DNA of 49,495 nt. It comes from Thermoflexus hugenholtzii JAD2. GTDB taxonomy: Bacteria; Chloroflexota; Anaerolineae; J036; Brachytrichaceae. Numbering within the stretch: the first letter of the stretch is position 1; the number at the start of each line of letters is the position of its first letter. Below, piece after piece: positions 34,896 through 43,907 of the stretch. The stretch lies in assembly GCA_945877855.1 (NCBI GenBank), contig CAMDWA010000010.1, forward strand, positions 1 to 49,495, written 5' to 3'. The notes under the pieces were generated by a model, which did not search any database, was not told where the DNA came from, and saw only the letters and a program-made list of their open reading frames with translations. The position numbers and the translations under genes were made by a program.

Positions 34896-34904
34896 TGGTA
34901 TAAT
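34896..34904 (+). promoter_or_regulatory. extended -10 promoter for secDF
   Basis: TGGTATAAT combines the TGN extension with a perfect -10 box, about 100 bases before the secD ATG. A -35 box is not obvious, as is normal for extended -10 promoters. Confidence 0.6.
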
Positions 34905-35005
34905 CTTGCGGCTATTTAACCTGATAAGTGATCAAACATGTTTTTTCGACGATAACGGTCACTTCATCACAAATCTATATCTTTAACAACACAGGAATTT
35001 TATTA

Positions 35006-36409
35006 ATGCGTGAACGAAATCTCATCTCGCTGGTGGTCATCATCGCCCTGAGCGTCTTATCGCTCTATATCGCCTTACCGGTCGAGAAGCCAGAGATCAT
35101 CCGAAATCTCGTCTTCTGGCAAGACCCGCGCGCCCGTGATCTACAAATCAAACAAGGGCTAGATTTAAAAGGCGGTTTACAAGTATTGCTCACCACCTCG
35201 GTCGAAGCTGGGCAAAATATTACCGGCACAATGGAAACAGCTCGCAACATTATTGAGCGCCGTGTCAACAGCTTGGGCACAACCGAAGCATCCGTACAAT
35301 TGCAAGGCACAGATCGGATTTTGGTTGAATTGCCCGGTGTTAACGATCGTCAATTGGCAATTGAATTAATTCAAAAAACTGGGTTACTTGAATTTGTCGA
35401 CGGTGGTTTTAGCCCGCCCCCTGAAGGCACCCCAATTTCAACAACCTATAGCCTCTATCGTGGCTTACAATATCCAGAAACAGCTGCTGTTGGCAAGGCA
35501 ATTACCGATTCTGGCAACATCACAGACACATCTCAGTTATATCAAACAGCATTCACGGGTGAAATTCTTGAGAACAATGCACAACCTCAAGCCAATGCCG
35601 GTCAATTTGCAGTCAATTTTTCAGTGAAACCCAATGCTCAAAAAGCATTTGAACAATATACTGGTGCACACGTGCGACAGCCGCTCTGTATGGTGTTGGA
35701 CGGTCGTATTTTGTCTTGTCCAACCATTCAGGGTGTCTTAAACACAGGCGGTCAAATTACTGGGCGGTTTACGTCTGAAGAAGCCCGCAGCTTGGCCGTA
35801 ACGCTCAACTATGGCTCACTTCCCATTCCAATGAAAATTGATAGCGTACGTGATATTGGTGCAACCTTAGGGGCAGAATCAGTGCGACGAAGTGTTATCG
35901 CTGGGGTAATCGGGTTGGCGGTATTAGCCCTATTCTTGATTATCTACTATCGCCTCCCCGGGGCGATTGGCGCATTATCCTTGTTCGCTTTTTCGCTCTT
36001 CTCTTTGGCGCTATTTGTGCTGTTGCCCATCACACTCACGTTACCCGGCATTGCTGGCTTCTTGCTTTCTATTGCTACGGCAGTAGATGCCAATATTCTG
36101 GTGTTTGAGCGATTCAAAGAAGAGCTACGAGGCGGACGCACATTACGGGGTGCAGTTGAGTCAGCCTTTAACCGCGCATGGACTTCAATCCGCGATTCAA
36201 ACGTCAGCACATTGCTCACCTGCGTCATTTTGTTTTTGTTTGGCAATGTATTTGGCGCGAGTGCGGTCAAAGGCTTCGCTATCAACTTAATCTTAGGCAT
36301 CATGATGAGCATATTCGTCACTATGGTTGTTACCCGCACGTTTATGCGTTTGGCTTTTTACGATGCCAAGCCTGAACTTCGTGACAACAAAGCACTATTA
36401 GGAGTCTAA
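35006..36409 (+). CDS. secD: protein translocase subunit SecD
   Basis: A 467-residue inner-membrane protein that uses the proton motive force with SecF to complete Sec-dependent export. The first helix (LISLVVIIALSVLSLYIALPV) is followed by the P1 head with DLQIKQGLDLKGGLQVLL, then NIIERRVNSLGTTEASVQLQG. Five C-terminal helices hold the RND-type VDANILVFERFKEELRGGRTLRGAVESAF stretch. The start is the ATG at 35006, with AGGA about 10 bases ahead; an in-frame GTG at 34928 would add residues with no membrane-protein features. secF follows after 5 bases. Confidence 0.96.
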   Translation: MRERNLISLVVIIALSVLSLYIALPVEKPEIIRNLVFWQDPRARDLQIKQGLDLKGGLQVLLTTSVEAGQNITGTMETARNIIERRVNSLGTTEASVQLQGTDRILVELPGVNDRQLAIELIQKTGLLEFVDGGFSPPPEGTPISTTYSLYRGLQYPETAAVGKAITDSGNITDTSQLYQTAFTGEILENNAQPQANAGQFAVNFSVKPNAQKAFEQYTGAHVRQPLCMVLDGRILSCPTIQGVLNTGGQITGRFTSEEARSLAVTLNYGSLPIPMKIDSVRDIGATLGAESVRRSVIAGVIGLAVLALFLIIYYRLPGAIGALSLFAFSLFSLALFVLLPITLTLPGIAGFLLSIATAVDANILVFERFKEELRGGRTLRGAVESAFNRAWTSIRDSNVSTLLTCVILFLFGNVFGASAVKGFAINLILGIMMSIFVTMVVTRTFMRLAFYDAKPELRDNKALLGV

Positions 36410-36414
36410 AAGCC

Positions 36415-37362
36415 ATGTTATTCAACCTTATCCGCAACCGCCGCTACTATTTTATTTTGTCATTGCTATTTATTACACCTGGCCTGCTCGCAATGATTTA
36501 TAACGTGGCGACTACGCCCACCCACACCCCCTGGAAACTTAGCGTCGATTTTCGCCCAGGCAGCCGCTTCGTTTTAAAATTTAACGATACCGCAACCGAA
36601 GACAAAATTCGTGCCACTTTTAACCAATTTGGGTTTATCAACCCTGAAATTTCACGATTGGGGGCAGCAAACGAAAACCTTTGGCAAGTGCGCACCGATG
36701 TAACCGAGGGTGAAAAAGTGCAACAAATACGTGACGCACTTAGCAAAAATGTAGCAGCACTCGATGAGAAACAATCCTCGGTCGATTCGGTTAGCCCTAA
36801 AGTCGCCTCAGAGGTGACCTCAGCCGCGCTTCAAGCCGTAATAGCCGCTTCAATTGTGGTATTACTTTTCATTTGGTGGGCGTTCCGAAAAGCACCCAAT
36901 GCCATTCGTTATAGCGTGTGCGCCATCATCGCAATGTTACATGACATCTTGATCGCTGCCGGTATGATGGCCCTTTTTGGTATTTTATTTAATTGGGAAG
37001 TCGACGCGCTCTTCTTAACAGCCATGTTAACCTTGATCGGGTTTTCAGTCCAAGATACCATCGTAGTTTACGACCGTATTCGCGAAAACCTGACCCGCCG
37101 CCGCGGCGAGCCATTTGAACAAATTGTGACCCGTAGTATGCTTGAAACACTACACCGATCACTCGCCATCTCACTCTGCAATATCTTTGTCATGGTAGCC
37201 TTGCTTCTATTCGGTGGCGCCAGCATCAAACAATTTATCGCCGTCATGTTCATCGGTTTGGTATCAGGCACCTATTCATCCATCTTCAATGCTGTGCCGT
37301 TAGTGGTAGCATGGGCCGAGCGTGATATCTGGGGCACAAAGAATAAAGCTGCAATAGCATAA
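36415..37362 (+). CDS. secF: protein translocase subunit SecF
   Basis: A 315-residue inner-membrane partner of SecD. The first helix (YYFILSLLFITPGLLAMIYNV) is followed by the periplasmic segment with KLSVDFRPGSRFVLKF, in which the usual DFxGG is replaced by DFRPG. Five further helices include the signature DTIVVYDRIRENLTRRRGEPFEQIVTRSMLETLHRSLAISL. An AGGAG lies about 10 bases before the ATG, in the secD tail. A perfect palindromic terminator ends the operon. Confidence 0.95.
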   Translation: MLFNLIRNRRYYFILSLLFITPGLLAMIYNVATTPTHTPWKLSVDFRPGSRFVLKFNDTATEDKIRATFNQFGFINPEISRLGAANENLWQVRTDVTEGEKVQQIRDALSKNVAALDEKQSSVDSVSPKVASEVTSAALQAVIAASIVVLLFIWWAFRKAPNAIRYSVCAIIAMLHDILIAAGMMALFGILFNWEVDALFLTAMLTLIGFSVQDTIVVYDRIRENLTRRRGEPFEQIVTRSMLETLHRSLAISLCNIFVMVALLLFGGASIKQFIAVMFIGLVSGTYSSIFNAVPLVVAWAERDIWGTKNKAAIA

Positions 37363-37373
37363 GCCCCAAAACG

Positions 37374-37420
37374 TAAACAAAAAAGGCGACGAAATTAAAT
37401 TTCGTCGCCTTTTTTGTTTA
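37374..37420. terminator. perfect palindromic terminator after secF
   Basis: Arms of about 23 bases, TAAACAAAAAAGGCGACGAA(ATT) and its exact inverse ending in TTTTTTGTTTA. It can serve either strand. The 200 bases that follow up to the monooxygenase gene hold no gene, only a TATAAT at 37507-37512. Confidence 0.95.
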
Positions 37421-37621
37421 TTCTGCAATTGCAATATCCGACTAAAGATGGAATTTATGTGCAAACGACCTAAAAATTGCATTTTAGATTACATCAAGAT
37501 ATTATCTATAATAAAATTTAACCTGAGCTGACACGTGGCTCATGTTTTTATACCTCCATTGCAAAAAAGCAACTCAAATGCTTTATACAATGGCAATCAA
37601 AATTTGTAACAAGGAGTATAG

Positions 37622-39010
37622 ATGCGTCGAATTGCAATTATTGGCTCAGGTCAAGCCGGTCTAATCAATGCACACGGCCTGTTAAAAGCAGGCTATCAAG
37701 TTAGCCTTTATTCTGATCGCACTGCCAAACAATGGCTGACCGAAGGCCGCCCAACGGGCACAGCGGTGCGCTTTCCAATGGCACTGGCGTATGAACGCGA
37801 ACTGGGGTTAGATTTTTGGAAAGATAGCCCTGCTGCCACCGCCGGGGTGAATTTTGTGCTGTGTTTGCAGCCCGGTACACCTTTCTTAACGCTAAACGGC
37901 TTTTTCCCGACCTCCGCCTTGGCGGTAGACCTGCGTTTACAGAGCAGTTGTTGGTTAGAGGAATTTGAGCGGCGCGGTGGCAAATTACATATCGAAAAGA
38001 TAGATGTTACACGTCTTGATCAAATCGCCGCCGAACATGATCTGACCATCGTGGCCACTGGCAAGGGCGGGTTGAGCCAATTGTTTGCGGTAGATGAATC
38101 GCGCAGCATTTACAAAAAGCCTCAACGCCACCTCTCGATGGTCAATGTCATCAACACCAACGATCCGCCCAATTGGCGCGACACCAAAACCAAAATTGCG
38201 CGATATTATGAGCTGCCCACTGCCGGCGAAACCATCTGGACCCCTTATCATCACATGACGCATGGCACCTCATGGAATTTATTTTCAGAGGCCCGCGAAG
38301 GTAGCCCACTCGACATTTTCCGCGATGCAACCTCGGGACCAGACGTGCTAGACCGATTCAAACAACTGATCAAAAAAGTTTACCCTTGGGAATGGGAATG
38401 GGCCAAAGATATGACATTGACAGACCCCAACGGTTGGCTAGTCGGCGAAATTACGCCAACCATCCGCAAGCCGGTGGGCACGCTACCATCGGGGCGCATC
38501 GTGACATTTGTCGGCGATACAGGCATGGCTTTCGACCCAATCGGCGCACAAGGCGCAAACAATGGTAACAAAATGGCGCAGCATCTGACTGAAGCTGTTG
38601 TCAAACATGGGGCAGCGCCATTCGATGCAGATTGGATCACAGAGACATTTGACCAGTTTTATCACACACACGGCGAGCCAGCCTACCGCTTTAATAACAC
38701 GCTTTTAGAAGGCTTACCAGCCGCTGGGCAAGCGATTCTGGCGGCGCAATATGGCAGCAGCGGGCAAACCAGTGACCAAAGCGTCAAGCAAAAATTAGCC
38801 AACGCCTTTTGTGCCAATTTCAGCGACCCACGCTATGCCACCGCTGCTTTGCGAGATGTGGCGCAGGCCAACGCCTTAATTAGCCAGCAAATGGGCGGCT
38901 CGGCCACCAGCGCGATCATGAAAGGACGACTGGCCATCATCCTCAATCAAATCCGCTGGCGGCTGAGTGACCAGACCAAATTCGGAATGCACAATCAGGT
39001 GCGGGCCTAA
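37622..39010 (+). CDS. StyA-like FAD-dependent monooxygenase
   Basis: A 462-residue flavoprotein related to the oxygenase component of styrene/indole monooxygenase (StyA). Seen: the FAD dinucleotide fold RRIAIIGSGQAGLINAHGLLKAGYQVSLYSD at the start, LTIVATGKGGL in the middle, and GRIVTFVGDTGMAFDPIGAQGANNGNKMAQHL near residues 295-330 (the second FAD motif with GDxxxxxDPxxGQGAN-like spacing). StyA normally needs a separate flavin reductase (StyB), and none is here. An AAGGAG six bases before the ATG gives a strong start. It converges on the protocatechuate cluster, so an aromatic substrate is plausible but unproven. Confidence 0.85.
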   Translation: MRRIAIIGSGQAGLINAHGLLKAGYQVSLYSDRTAKQWLTEGRPTGTAVRFPMALAYERELGLDFWKDSPAATAGVNFVLCLQPGTPFLTLNGFFPTSALAVDLRLQSSCWLEEFERRGGKLHIEKIDVTRLDQIAAEHDLTIVATGKGGLSQLFAVDESRSIYKKPQRHLSMVNVINTNDPPNWRDTKTKIARYYELPTAGETIWTPYHHMTHGTSWNLFSEAREGSPLDIFRDATSGPDVLDRFKQLIKKVYPWEWEWAKDMTLTDPNGWLVGEITPTIRKPVGTLPSGRIVTFVGDTGMAFDPIGAQGANNGNKMAQHLTEAVVKHGAAPFDADWITETFDQFYHTHGEPAYRFNNTLLEGLPAAGQAILAAQYGSSGQTSDQSVKQKLANAFCANFSDPRYATAALRDVAQANALISQQMGGSATSAIMKGRLAIILNQIRWRLSDQTKFGMHNQVRA

Positions 39011-39037
39011 CCTACACGAGCTTGAGGCAAAGTCAGG

Positions 39038-40387
39038 CTATGCCGTCAATGCCTCAACAAACACCACTGCCGTTTTGGCCCGCACCTCGTCCAACGTCGC
39101 GCCGGGCATGAGCTCGAGTAAATACAACTGATCGCCGATAAACTTAAAGACCGCCAATTCGGTAATGATCATCTCGACCGTGCCCAAGGCGGTCAGCGGC
39201 AACGTACATTGTGGCACAAGCTTAGGTGCACCTTCGTCATCGGTGTGGGTCATGGTGATAATGAGGCGCTTCGCCCCGCTGGCTAAATCCATCGCACCAC
39301 CCACACCGAGTAAGGGCTTGCCCGGCGCGGCCCAATTCGCCAAACTACGCGCCGCATCCACCTGCAACCCGCCCATAATCGCCACATCAATATGCCCACC
39401 GCGAATCATGGCGAATGAGTCGGCGCTGTCGAAATAACTCGCGCCCGGCAAGGCCGTGACCGGAATCTTACCCGCGTTAACGGGGTAATCGAGTGCCCCG
39501 CCATCCGTTGGGGCGGGGCCAATCCCCAACATGCCGTTTTCGGTATGCAAAATAATGCCGTGTTCGGGCATGATCAAATCGGCCACGAGGGTTGGGATGC
39601 CGACCCCCAAATTCACCACATCGCCGCGTTTTAGCTCGGCCAAGGCCCGCCGCGCCATATTCATACGGCTTTCGCTCACGCGGCGTGCCCCACCCTTCAC
39701 CGATGCCGACGAACCAAGATCGTCGAGCGTCAGTTTAGCCTGCACCAAATAATCAACATAAATACCGGGCGTGTGAATTTGGTTAGGGGCGAGTGCCCCA
39801 ACCGGCACAAGTTCCTCAACTTCGGCAATGACGATATCTGCCGCTGTCGCAATCGCTTTGTTAAAATTTTGCTCGGTCAGGCGATAAATTAAATTGCCTG
39901 CCGTGTCGGCTTGCCATGCCCGCACAAAGGCCACATTGGCCCGCAAGGCTGGCACAAACACATGCAATTTGCCGTTAATGATCTTGGTATCGGCATTTTT
40001 GGCGATAACCGTTCCGGCAGCGCTTTGGGTGTAAAACCCACCGATACCGGCCCCGCCTGCGCGAATCGCTTCGGCCAGCGAGCCTTGCGGGATGAGTTCA
40101 AAGTCAATCGCACCACTCTGTGCCGCCGCCACCGCTTCGGGATTGCTGGTGAAAAATGAGCCAATGGCCTTCTTGATCTGCCCGCGCCGCAACATGCGTC
40201 CGCCACCCAAGCCAACTTCGCCTACATTGTTGGCAATATAGGTAATGTCTTTAATATTTGTATCGGCCAAAGCATGCAATAAATGAACCGGATTACCAGT
40301 CATGCCAAAGCCGCCAACCATGAGCGTGTCGCCATCTTTAACTAAGGCGGCGGCCTCGTGTATAGAAATTTGTGGAACTGTTTTCAT
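39038..40387 (-). CDS. 3-oxoacid CoA-transferase, fused A and B subunits (PcaI-PcaJ)
   Basis: A 449-residue single-chain CoA-transferase. The A part (about residues 1-225) has [17 protein letters not shown] and [15 protein letters not shown]. The B part (about 240-449) has [18 protein letters not shown] and the active-site Glu in [12 protein letters not shown]. In this cluster the likely reaction is 3-oxoadipate plus succinyl-CoA to 3-oxoadipyl-CoA and succinate, though an acetoacetate role cannot be excluded. In most bacteria A and B are separate genes. No thiolase (PcaF) is in the window. The gene is last in the minus-strand set, after a heptamer palindrome. No clear ribosome site is seen. 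Confidence 0.88.
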   Translation of the reverse strand: MKTVPQISIHEAAALVKDGDTLMVGGFGMTGNPVHLLHALADTNIKDITYIANNVGEVGLGGGRMLRRGQIKKAIGSFFTSNPEAVAAAQSGAIDFELIPQGSLAEAIRAGGAGIGGFYTQSAAGTVIAKNADTKIINGKLHVFVPALRANVAFVRAWQADTAGNLIYRLTEQNFNKAIATAADIVIAEVEELVPVGALAPNQIHTPGIYVDYLVQAKLTLDDLGSSASVKGGARRVSESRMNMARRALAELKRGDVVNLGVGIPTLVADLIMPEHGIILHTENGMLGIGPAPTDGGALDYPVNAGKIPVTALPGASYFDSADSFAMIRGGHIDVAIMGGLQVDAARSLANWAAPGKPLLGVGGAMDLASGAKRLIITMTHTDDEGAPKLVPQCTLPLTALGTVEMIITELAVFKFIGDQLYLLELMPGATLDEVRAKTAVVFVEALTA

Positions 40388-40388
40388 A

Positions 40389-40500
40389 ATCTAAAAAGGG
40401 GCAAAGTATCAGGTGGCAAAGTGGCAATCCTACAACCTGCTACTTGCAACTTTGCCACTTTGCTACCCTGCCACTTGCAACTTTGCCACTTTGCTACCCT
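40389..40500. repeat. heptamer palindrome (TTGCCAC/TTGCAAC)n between pcaB and pcaIJ
   Basis: Words such as TTGCCAC, TTGCTAC and TTGCAAC alternate with inverse words (GTGGCAA, GCAAAGT). The last pcaB codons (GTA GCA GGG TAG) belong to the word pattern. Confidence 0.8.
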
Positions 40501-41798
40501 GCTACTTTTACCTGATCAATCAATTGTTGGGTGATGCCTAAATATCCAGCTTCATCTCGTAGCATGTCCCAATCTAACGCAACGTTTATTTGAGCACGTA
40601 ACACATCCACCACGTGAACCCCATCACGGGCAGCAGTGAGACAAGCATCACGCAATACCTGTTTGGCACGCGCACGCCCCAATACCGGCGCAAGCACAAA
40701 ACTGAGACGCTCGGCCAACATCAGGCCATGTGATGCATCTACATTGGCCCGCATTTGAGTCACATCTATTTGTAAATTGCTGGCAAGAAAATTAGCGCGA
40801 GCCAAAGCACTGGCCGTTAAGCCAAACATTTGTGGCAAAGCCAGCCATTCCATTTGCCAGCCGTGTGTGGCACGTTCATGCTCATGAATCATGGCGTTGT
40901 GCATATTTGCCAGCAAACCGGCATTGGTGCGGGCCGCCGCCACAATTAGCTCGCTGACGATGGGGTTGCTTTTTTGCGGCATGGTGCTGCTGCCCCCCCG
41001 CGCTGGGTCGTTCGATTCGCTCAATTCGCCAACCTCACTTTGCGCCATCAAAATGATATCTTGCGCCATTTTTGCCAAACTGCCGCTCAACAGCGATAAC
41101 CACCCCGCGCACTCAACCAGCGCATCACGTTGGGTGTGCCAAGGCATGGGTGACACGCCCAAATTTAACTGACGCGCCAAACCGGCTTGCACCCGCCCAC
41201 CCAATTCGCCCAACGAAGCCAATGTGCCAACCGCGCCGCCTAATTGCACCACCAACAAACGCGGCAATAGTTGCGTTAATCGCTCGTGATGACGAATGAG
41301 CGGGGCCAGCCAATTGGCTATTTTTAACCCAAAAGTAATGGGCAGAGCTTGTTGCGAATGGGTGCGCCCGGCCATTAAGGTACGCCGATGGGTATCGGCG
41401 AGCGTCGAAAGTTGGGGATTTAGCGTGAGCAGTTGCGATTGCAACATGATCAGCGCCTCGCGCAATTGCAACACCAACGCCGTGTCCATAATATCTTGCG
41501 TGGTTGCACCCCAATGCACATATTCAGCGGCCTCGCCGCCCACATGCACCCGCAATTGCCGCACCAATTCGATGATGGGGAAGCCATCGCGCTCAACCGC
41601 CCGCGCAAGTTGGTCTTGGTCTACAGCCAAGGTCGCGGCAGCAGTTGCAATGGCTTGGGCGACCATCGATGGAATCACCCCAATTTCGCCTTCAGCCAAT
41701 GCCAGGGCAGCTTCGACCCGCAGTAATTGCGCAATCGCGTTCTCTTCGGCAAAAATGCGAGAAATAGCGGGAGTGGTGAATTGAGTGGGGATGAGCAT
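40494..41798 (-). CDS. pcaB: 3-carboxy-cis,cis-muconate cycloisomerase
   Basis: A 434-residue enzyme of the fumarase/aspartase superfamily that lactonises 3-carboxy-cis,cis-muconate to 4-carboxymuconolactone. Blocks seen: the HWGATTQDIMDTALVLQLREA region, the GRTHSQQALPITFGLKIANW block, and the superfamily signature GGSSTMPQKSNPIVSELIV (about residues 270-288) with the catalytic Ser loop. The closely related adenylosuccinate lyase is less likely, because the gene lies inside a protocatechuate set and the HWGATTQDI form suits PcaB. The length fits. It lies 67 bases downstream of pcaG. Confidence 0.92.
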   Translation of the reverse strand: MLIPTQFTTPAISRIFAEENAIAQLLRVEAALALAEGEIGVIPSMVAQAIATAAATLAVDQDQLARAVERDGFPIIELVRQLRVHVGGEAAEYVHWGATTQDIMDTALVLQLREALIMLQSQLLTLNPQLSTLADTHRRTLMAGRTHSQQALPITFGLKIANWLAPLIRHHERLTQLLPRLLVVQLGGAVGTLASLGELGGRVQAGLARQLNLGVSPMPWHTQRDALVECAGWLSLLSGSLAKMAQDIILMAQSEVGELSESNDPARGGSSTMPQKSNPIVSELIVAAARTNAGLLANMHNAMIHEHERATHGWQMEWLALPQMFGLTASALARANFLASNLQIDVTQMRANVDASHGLMLAERLSFVLAPVLGRARAKQVLRDACLTAARDGVHVVDVLRAQINVALDWDMLRDEAGYLGITQQLIDQVKVAG

Positions 41799-41801
41799 AA
41801 A

Positions 41802-41866
41802 TCACAAGCTACGAGTCATGCGTCACAAGCCGCAAAGTATGCCTACGACGCATGACTCGTGTTTTT
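41802..41866. repeat. heptamer-type hairpin between pcaG and pcaB
   Basis: A perfect 14-bp stem ACGAGTCATGCGTC (41811-41824) with GACGCATGACTCGT (41847-41860), followed by a T-run on the plus strand. It sits between two genes read from the minus strand. Confidence 0.75.
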
Positions 41867-42433
41867 TTAGGGGGTGAAAAACACCGTTTCGCCTTCGCCT
41901 TGTAAAACAAGGTTAAAGCGATAGGTTGGCAACCCATTGCTGGGCAACAAAGGCGCAATTAAGGTATCACGGCGATCTATCGGCACAAGCGAAAGCACCG
42001 CGTCATCAGCATTCGCTGCTGCTTCGTCGCCAAAATACATACGGGTGTTGGCATGAATCAACATGCCGCGAGAAAACACACGGACATTGACATGCGGCGC
42101 TTGGCCTTCAACCCGTCCGGGTTTTACGGTCTGAAATTCAAACCGACCATTATTGACCGTGTCACAACGGCCTAAGCCGCTAAAATTAGGATCGGCCTTT
42201 GCATAATTTGGATCCGCCGGATGATTGTGATAACCGTTCGCGTCAGCTTGCCAAATTTCAATCATCGCGTCTGGCACAGGTGCACCGTCACCGTCGAGCA
42301 CCGTGCCGACGATCAAAATACGTTGCCCTTGAACACCATCACGCACTAAGGTTGGAATAAATGGTTTGCCCGGTGCGATAAGCGCATCATAAAAAAACGG
42401 GCCTACTGTTTGAGAGGGGGTTTGAGTTAACAT
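41867..42433 (-). CDS. pcaG: protocatechuate 3,4-dioxygenase alpha subunit
   Basis: A 188-residue non-iron-binding subunit of intradiol protocatechuate dioxygenase. The N-terminus TPSQTVGPFFYDALI is typical of PcaG. The core VPDAMIEIWQADANGYHNHPADPN and the HVNVRVFSRGMLIHANTRMYF stretch follow, where the beta subunit's iron-ligand His pair is absent, as expected. The ATG at 42433 is used; an earlier in-frame start adds five repeat-derived residues. It is separated from pcaH by a four-helix-bundle gene, which is unusual, since pcaH and pcaG are normally adjacent. Confidence 0.95.
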   Translation of the reverse strand: MLTQTPSQTVGPFFYDALIAPGKPFIPTLVRDGVQGQRILIVGTVLDGDGAPVPDAMIEIWQADANGYHNHPADPNYAKADPNFSGLGRCDTVNNGRFEFQTVKPGRVEGQAPHVNVRVFSRGMLIHANTRMYFGDEAAANADDAVLSLVPIDRRDTLIAPLLPSNGLPTYRFNLVLQGEGETVFFTP

Positions 42434-42561
42434 AGTAAAAGGTTGCAAGGTTGCAGGGTTGCAAAGTTGCAGGTTGCAAGTTACAGGTTACAGAGGGCAA
42501 GTTCGCCACACACTTACCACTTTGCAACTTGCAACATTGCAACATTGCTACTTTACCACCT
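42434..42561. repeat. heptamer palindrome (GTTGCAG)n, upstream of pcaG
   Basis: Words GTTGCAA/GTTGCAG run in one direction and TTGCAAC/TTGCTAC in the other. Together with the palindrome at 42991-43079, it brackets the four-helix-bundle gene. Confidence 0.8.
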
Positions 42562-42567
42562 CGCCCT

Positions 42568-42987
42568 TCATTTATATTTTCGTTGTTGATTAGCCATTGT
42601 TACGAGTCCAGCAATAATCGTATCAAGCAAGTGCATTCTATGATCTATAACTTCAGGCTTCAATAAACGCCGTCCACGGTAATACCAGCCACGTGCCTCA
42701 CGAGCAGATCCAAGTGCAATACGCAAAAACCGAGCATAGTCATTACCGAAACCGCGCCCATAGCCTTCTTCCATATTTGCTGCTACCGAGCCACCACACC
42801 GCAGCAATTGATCAGCAATTGGTTTCCCCAATGCATGGGCTAATAATGTTTCACAATCAATCCAAACAAGATCAGATATGAGTAATGCTTTACGATAAAC
42901 ATCCATTTCCCATAGCAAATCTTGTTTAATACTGATCGGGACTTGCGCAACCCAATCATCATAATTGCTAAACACATTAATTGTCAT
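42568..42987 (-). CDS. four-helix-bundle protein (S23/IVP family)
   Basis: A 139-residue protein of the family first found encoded in intervening sequences of 23S rRNA genes and now known as free-standing genes of unclear function. The hallmark GGSVAANMEEGYGRGFGNDYARFLRIALGSAREARGWYYRGRRL is at about residues 64-107. The fold should be an up-down four-helix bundle that forms oligomers. The start at 42987 is chosen because upstream codons are made of repeat words. It lies inside the pca operon, splitting pcaH from pcaG, and is bracketed by heptamer palindromes of the same word, as if brought in as a cassette. Confidence 0.85.
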   Translation of the reverse strand: MTINVFSNYDDWVAQVPISIKQDLLWEMDVYRKALLISDLVWIDCETLLAHALGKPIADQLLRCGGSVAANMEEGYGRGFGNDYARFLRIALGSAREARGWYYRGRRLLKPEVIDHRMHLLDTIIAGLVTMANQQRKYK

Positions 42988-42990
42988 TGT

Positions 42991-43079
42991 TTTAAAAGTT
43001 GCAGGTTGCAGATTGCAAAGTAGCAGGGTGGCAGGTTGCAACCCTGCTACTTTGCAACCTGCCACTCTGCCACTTGCTA
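42991..43079. repeat. heptamer palindrome (GTTGCAG)n between pcaH and the four-helix-bundle gene
   Basis: Words GTTGCAG/ATTGCAA run into inverse words (TTGCAAC, CTGCCAC, TTGCTAC). The pcaH stop codon lies at its edge. Confidence 0.8.
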
Positions 43080-43784
43080 CTCAAAAACTGTCATCTTGCT
43101 GCCACACAACACAATATCAAAACGATAGCCTAACGCCCATTCGGGTTGGGTCACATCATGGGCATACGATGAAATCAAACGTTGGCGAGCAGCTTCATCA
43201 TCGATACTGTTATAGATCGGATCCAGCGCAAGCAATGGATCGCCGGGAAAATACATTTGAGTGACCAAGCGCGACATAATATTGGCCCCAAACACCGAGA
43301 AATGAATGTGTTGTGGTCGCCAAGCATTGAGGTGGTTGCGCCAAGGATAGGCGCCGGGCTTGATCGTGATAAAACAATATTCACCATTGGCATTGGTCAG
43401 CACACGACCAGCCCCCGTAAAATTCGGGTCAAGTGGTGCATCGTGTTGATCAATCTTGTGAATATAGCGACCACAGGCATTGGCTTGCCACACTTCAAGC
43501 AAGGCATTGGGCACAGCTCTGCCGCTGTCGTCTAACACCCGCCCAGTAACAATAATACGCTCGCCGATCGGCTGACCATTACGCACCGCATTGCGCGTCA
43601 GATCATGGTCGAGCGGGCCGATATTACCTGTGCCATAGACTGGGCCAGTTAATTCGCTTAAGGTATGCGGCAACGGAATAAGCGGTTGCTGCGGAGCACG
43701 TTTAACCGTGCTCGTATACGCCGGGTGCAGATATTTGGGCTGCCCCTTCCAATTGATTCGTGAAAGTAATTGTTTGATTGTCAT
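43077..43784 (-). CDS. pcaH: protocatechuate 3,4-dioxygenase beta subunit
   Basis: A 235-residue iron(III)-binding catalytic subunit that cleaves protocatechuate between its hydroxyl groups to 3-carboxy-cis,cis-muconate. Four iron ligands can be placed: Tyr in GRYIHK, Tyr in GAYPWRN, and the two His of WRPQHIHFSVFG. The Arg of YPWRN and the intradiol core VPNALLEVWQANACGRY are also present. The length is typical. Upstream of it is pcaD-pcaC and downstream the four-helix-bundle gene, then pcaG. Confidence 0.96.
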   Translation of the reverse strand: MTIKQLLSRINWKGQPKYLHPAYTSTVKRAPQQPLIPLPHTLSELTGPVYGTGNIGPLDHDLTRNAVRNGQPIGERIIVTGRVLDDSGRAVPNALLEVWQANACGRYIHKIDQHDAPLDPNFTGAGRVLTNANGEYCFITIKPGAYPWRNHLNAWRPQHIHFSVFGANIMSRLVTQMYFPGDPLLALDPIYNSIDDEAARQRLISSYAHDVTQPEWALGYRFDIVLCGSKMTVFE

Positions 43785-43794
43785 TATGATTTAA

Positions 43795-43907
43795 ACAGGG
43801 GGCAGGGGGCAAAGTTGCAGGTTGCAGGTTGCAAATTCTTCATGCCACTCTGCCACTTTCTACTTTGCTACTTTGCCACTTGCCACTTTGCCACTCTGCC
43901 CCTTCAC
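43795..43907. repeat. heptamer palindrome (GTTGCAG/TTGCCAC)n between pcaDC and pcaH
   Basis: One short arm of GTTGCAG words and a longer run of TTGCCAC/TTGCTAC/CTGCCAC words. It fills the pcaDC-pcaH gap up to the pcaDC stop codon. Confidence 0.8.

Larger units (their letters stand above)
34480..35005. other. AT-rich divergent region before secD
   Basis: About 525 bases between the mini-genes and secD. Besides the doubtful small frame at 34541-34645, it contains an odd palindrome TACAACT-A-AGTTGTA at 34697-34711, of the size of a repressor site. A long AT-rich stretch (34710-34860) is followed by an extended -10 element TGGTATAAT at 34896-34904 pointing to secD, which gives a secD leader of roughly 95 bases. 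No tRNA is seen. Confidence 0.5.

Noticed and set aside
40494-41798. Adenylosuccinate lyase
   Set aside because: Same superfamily, but the setting between pcaG and the CoA-transferase and the HWGATTQDI block favour PcaB.
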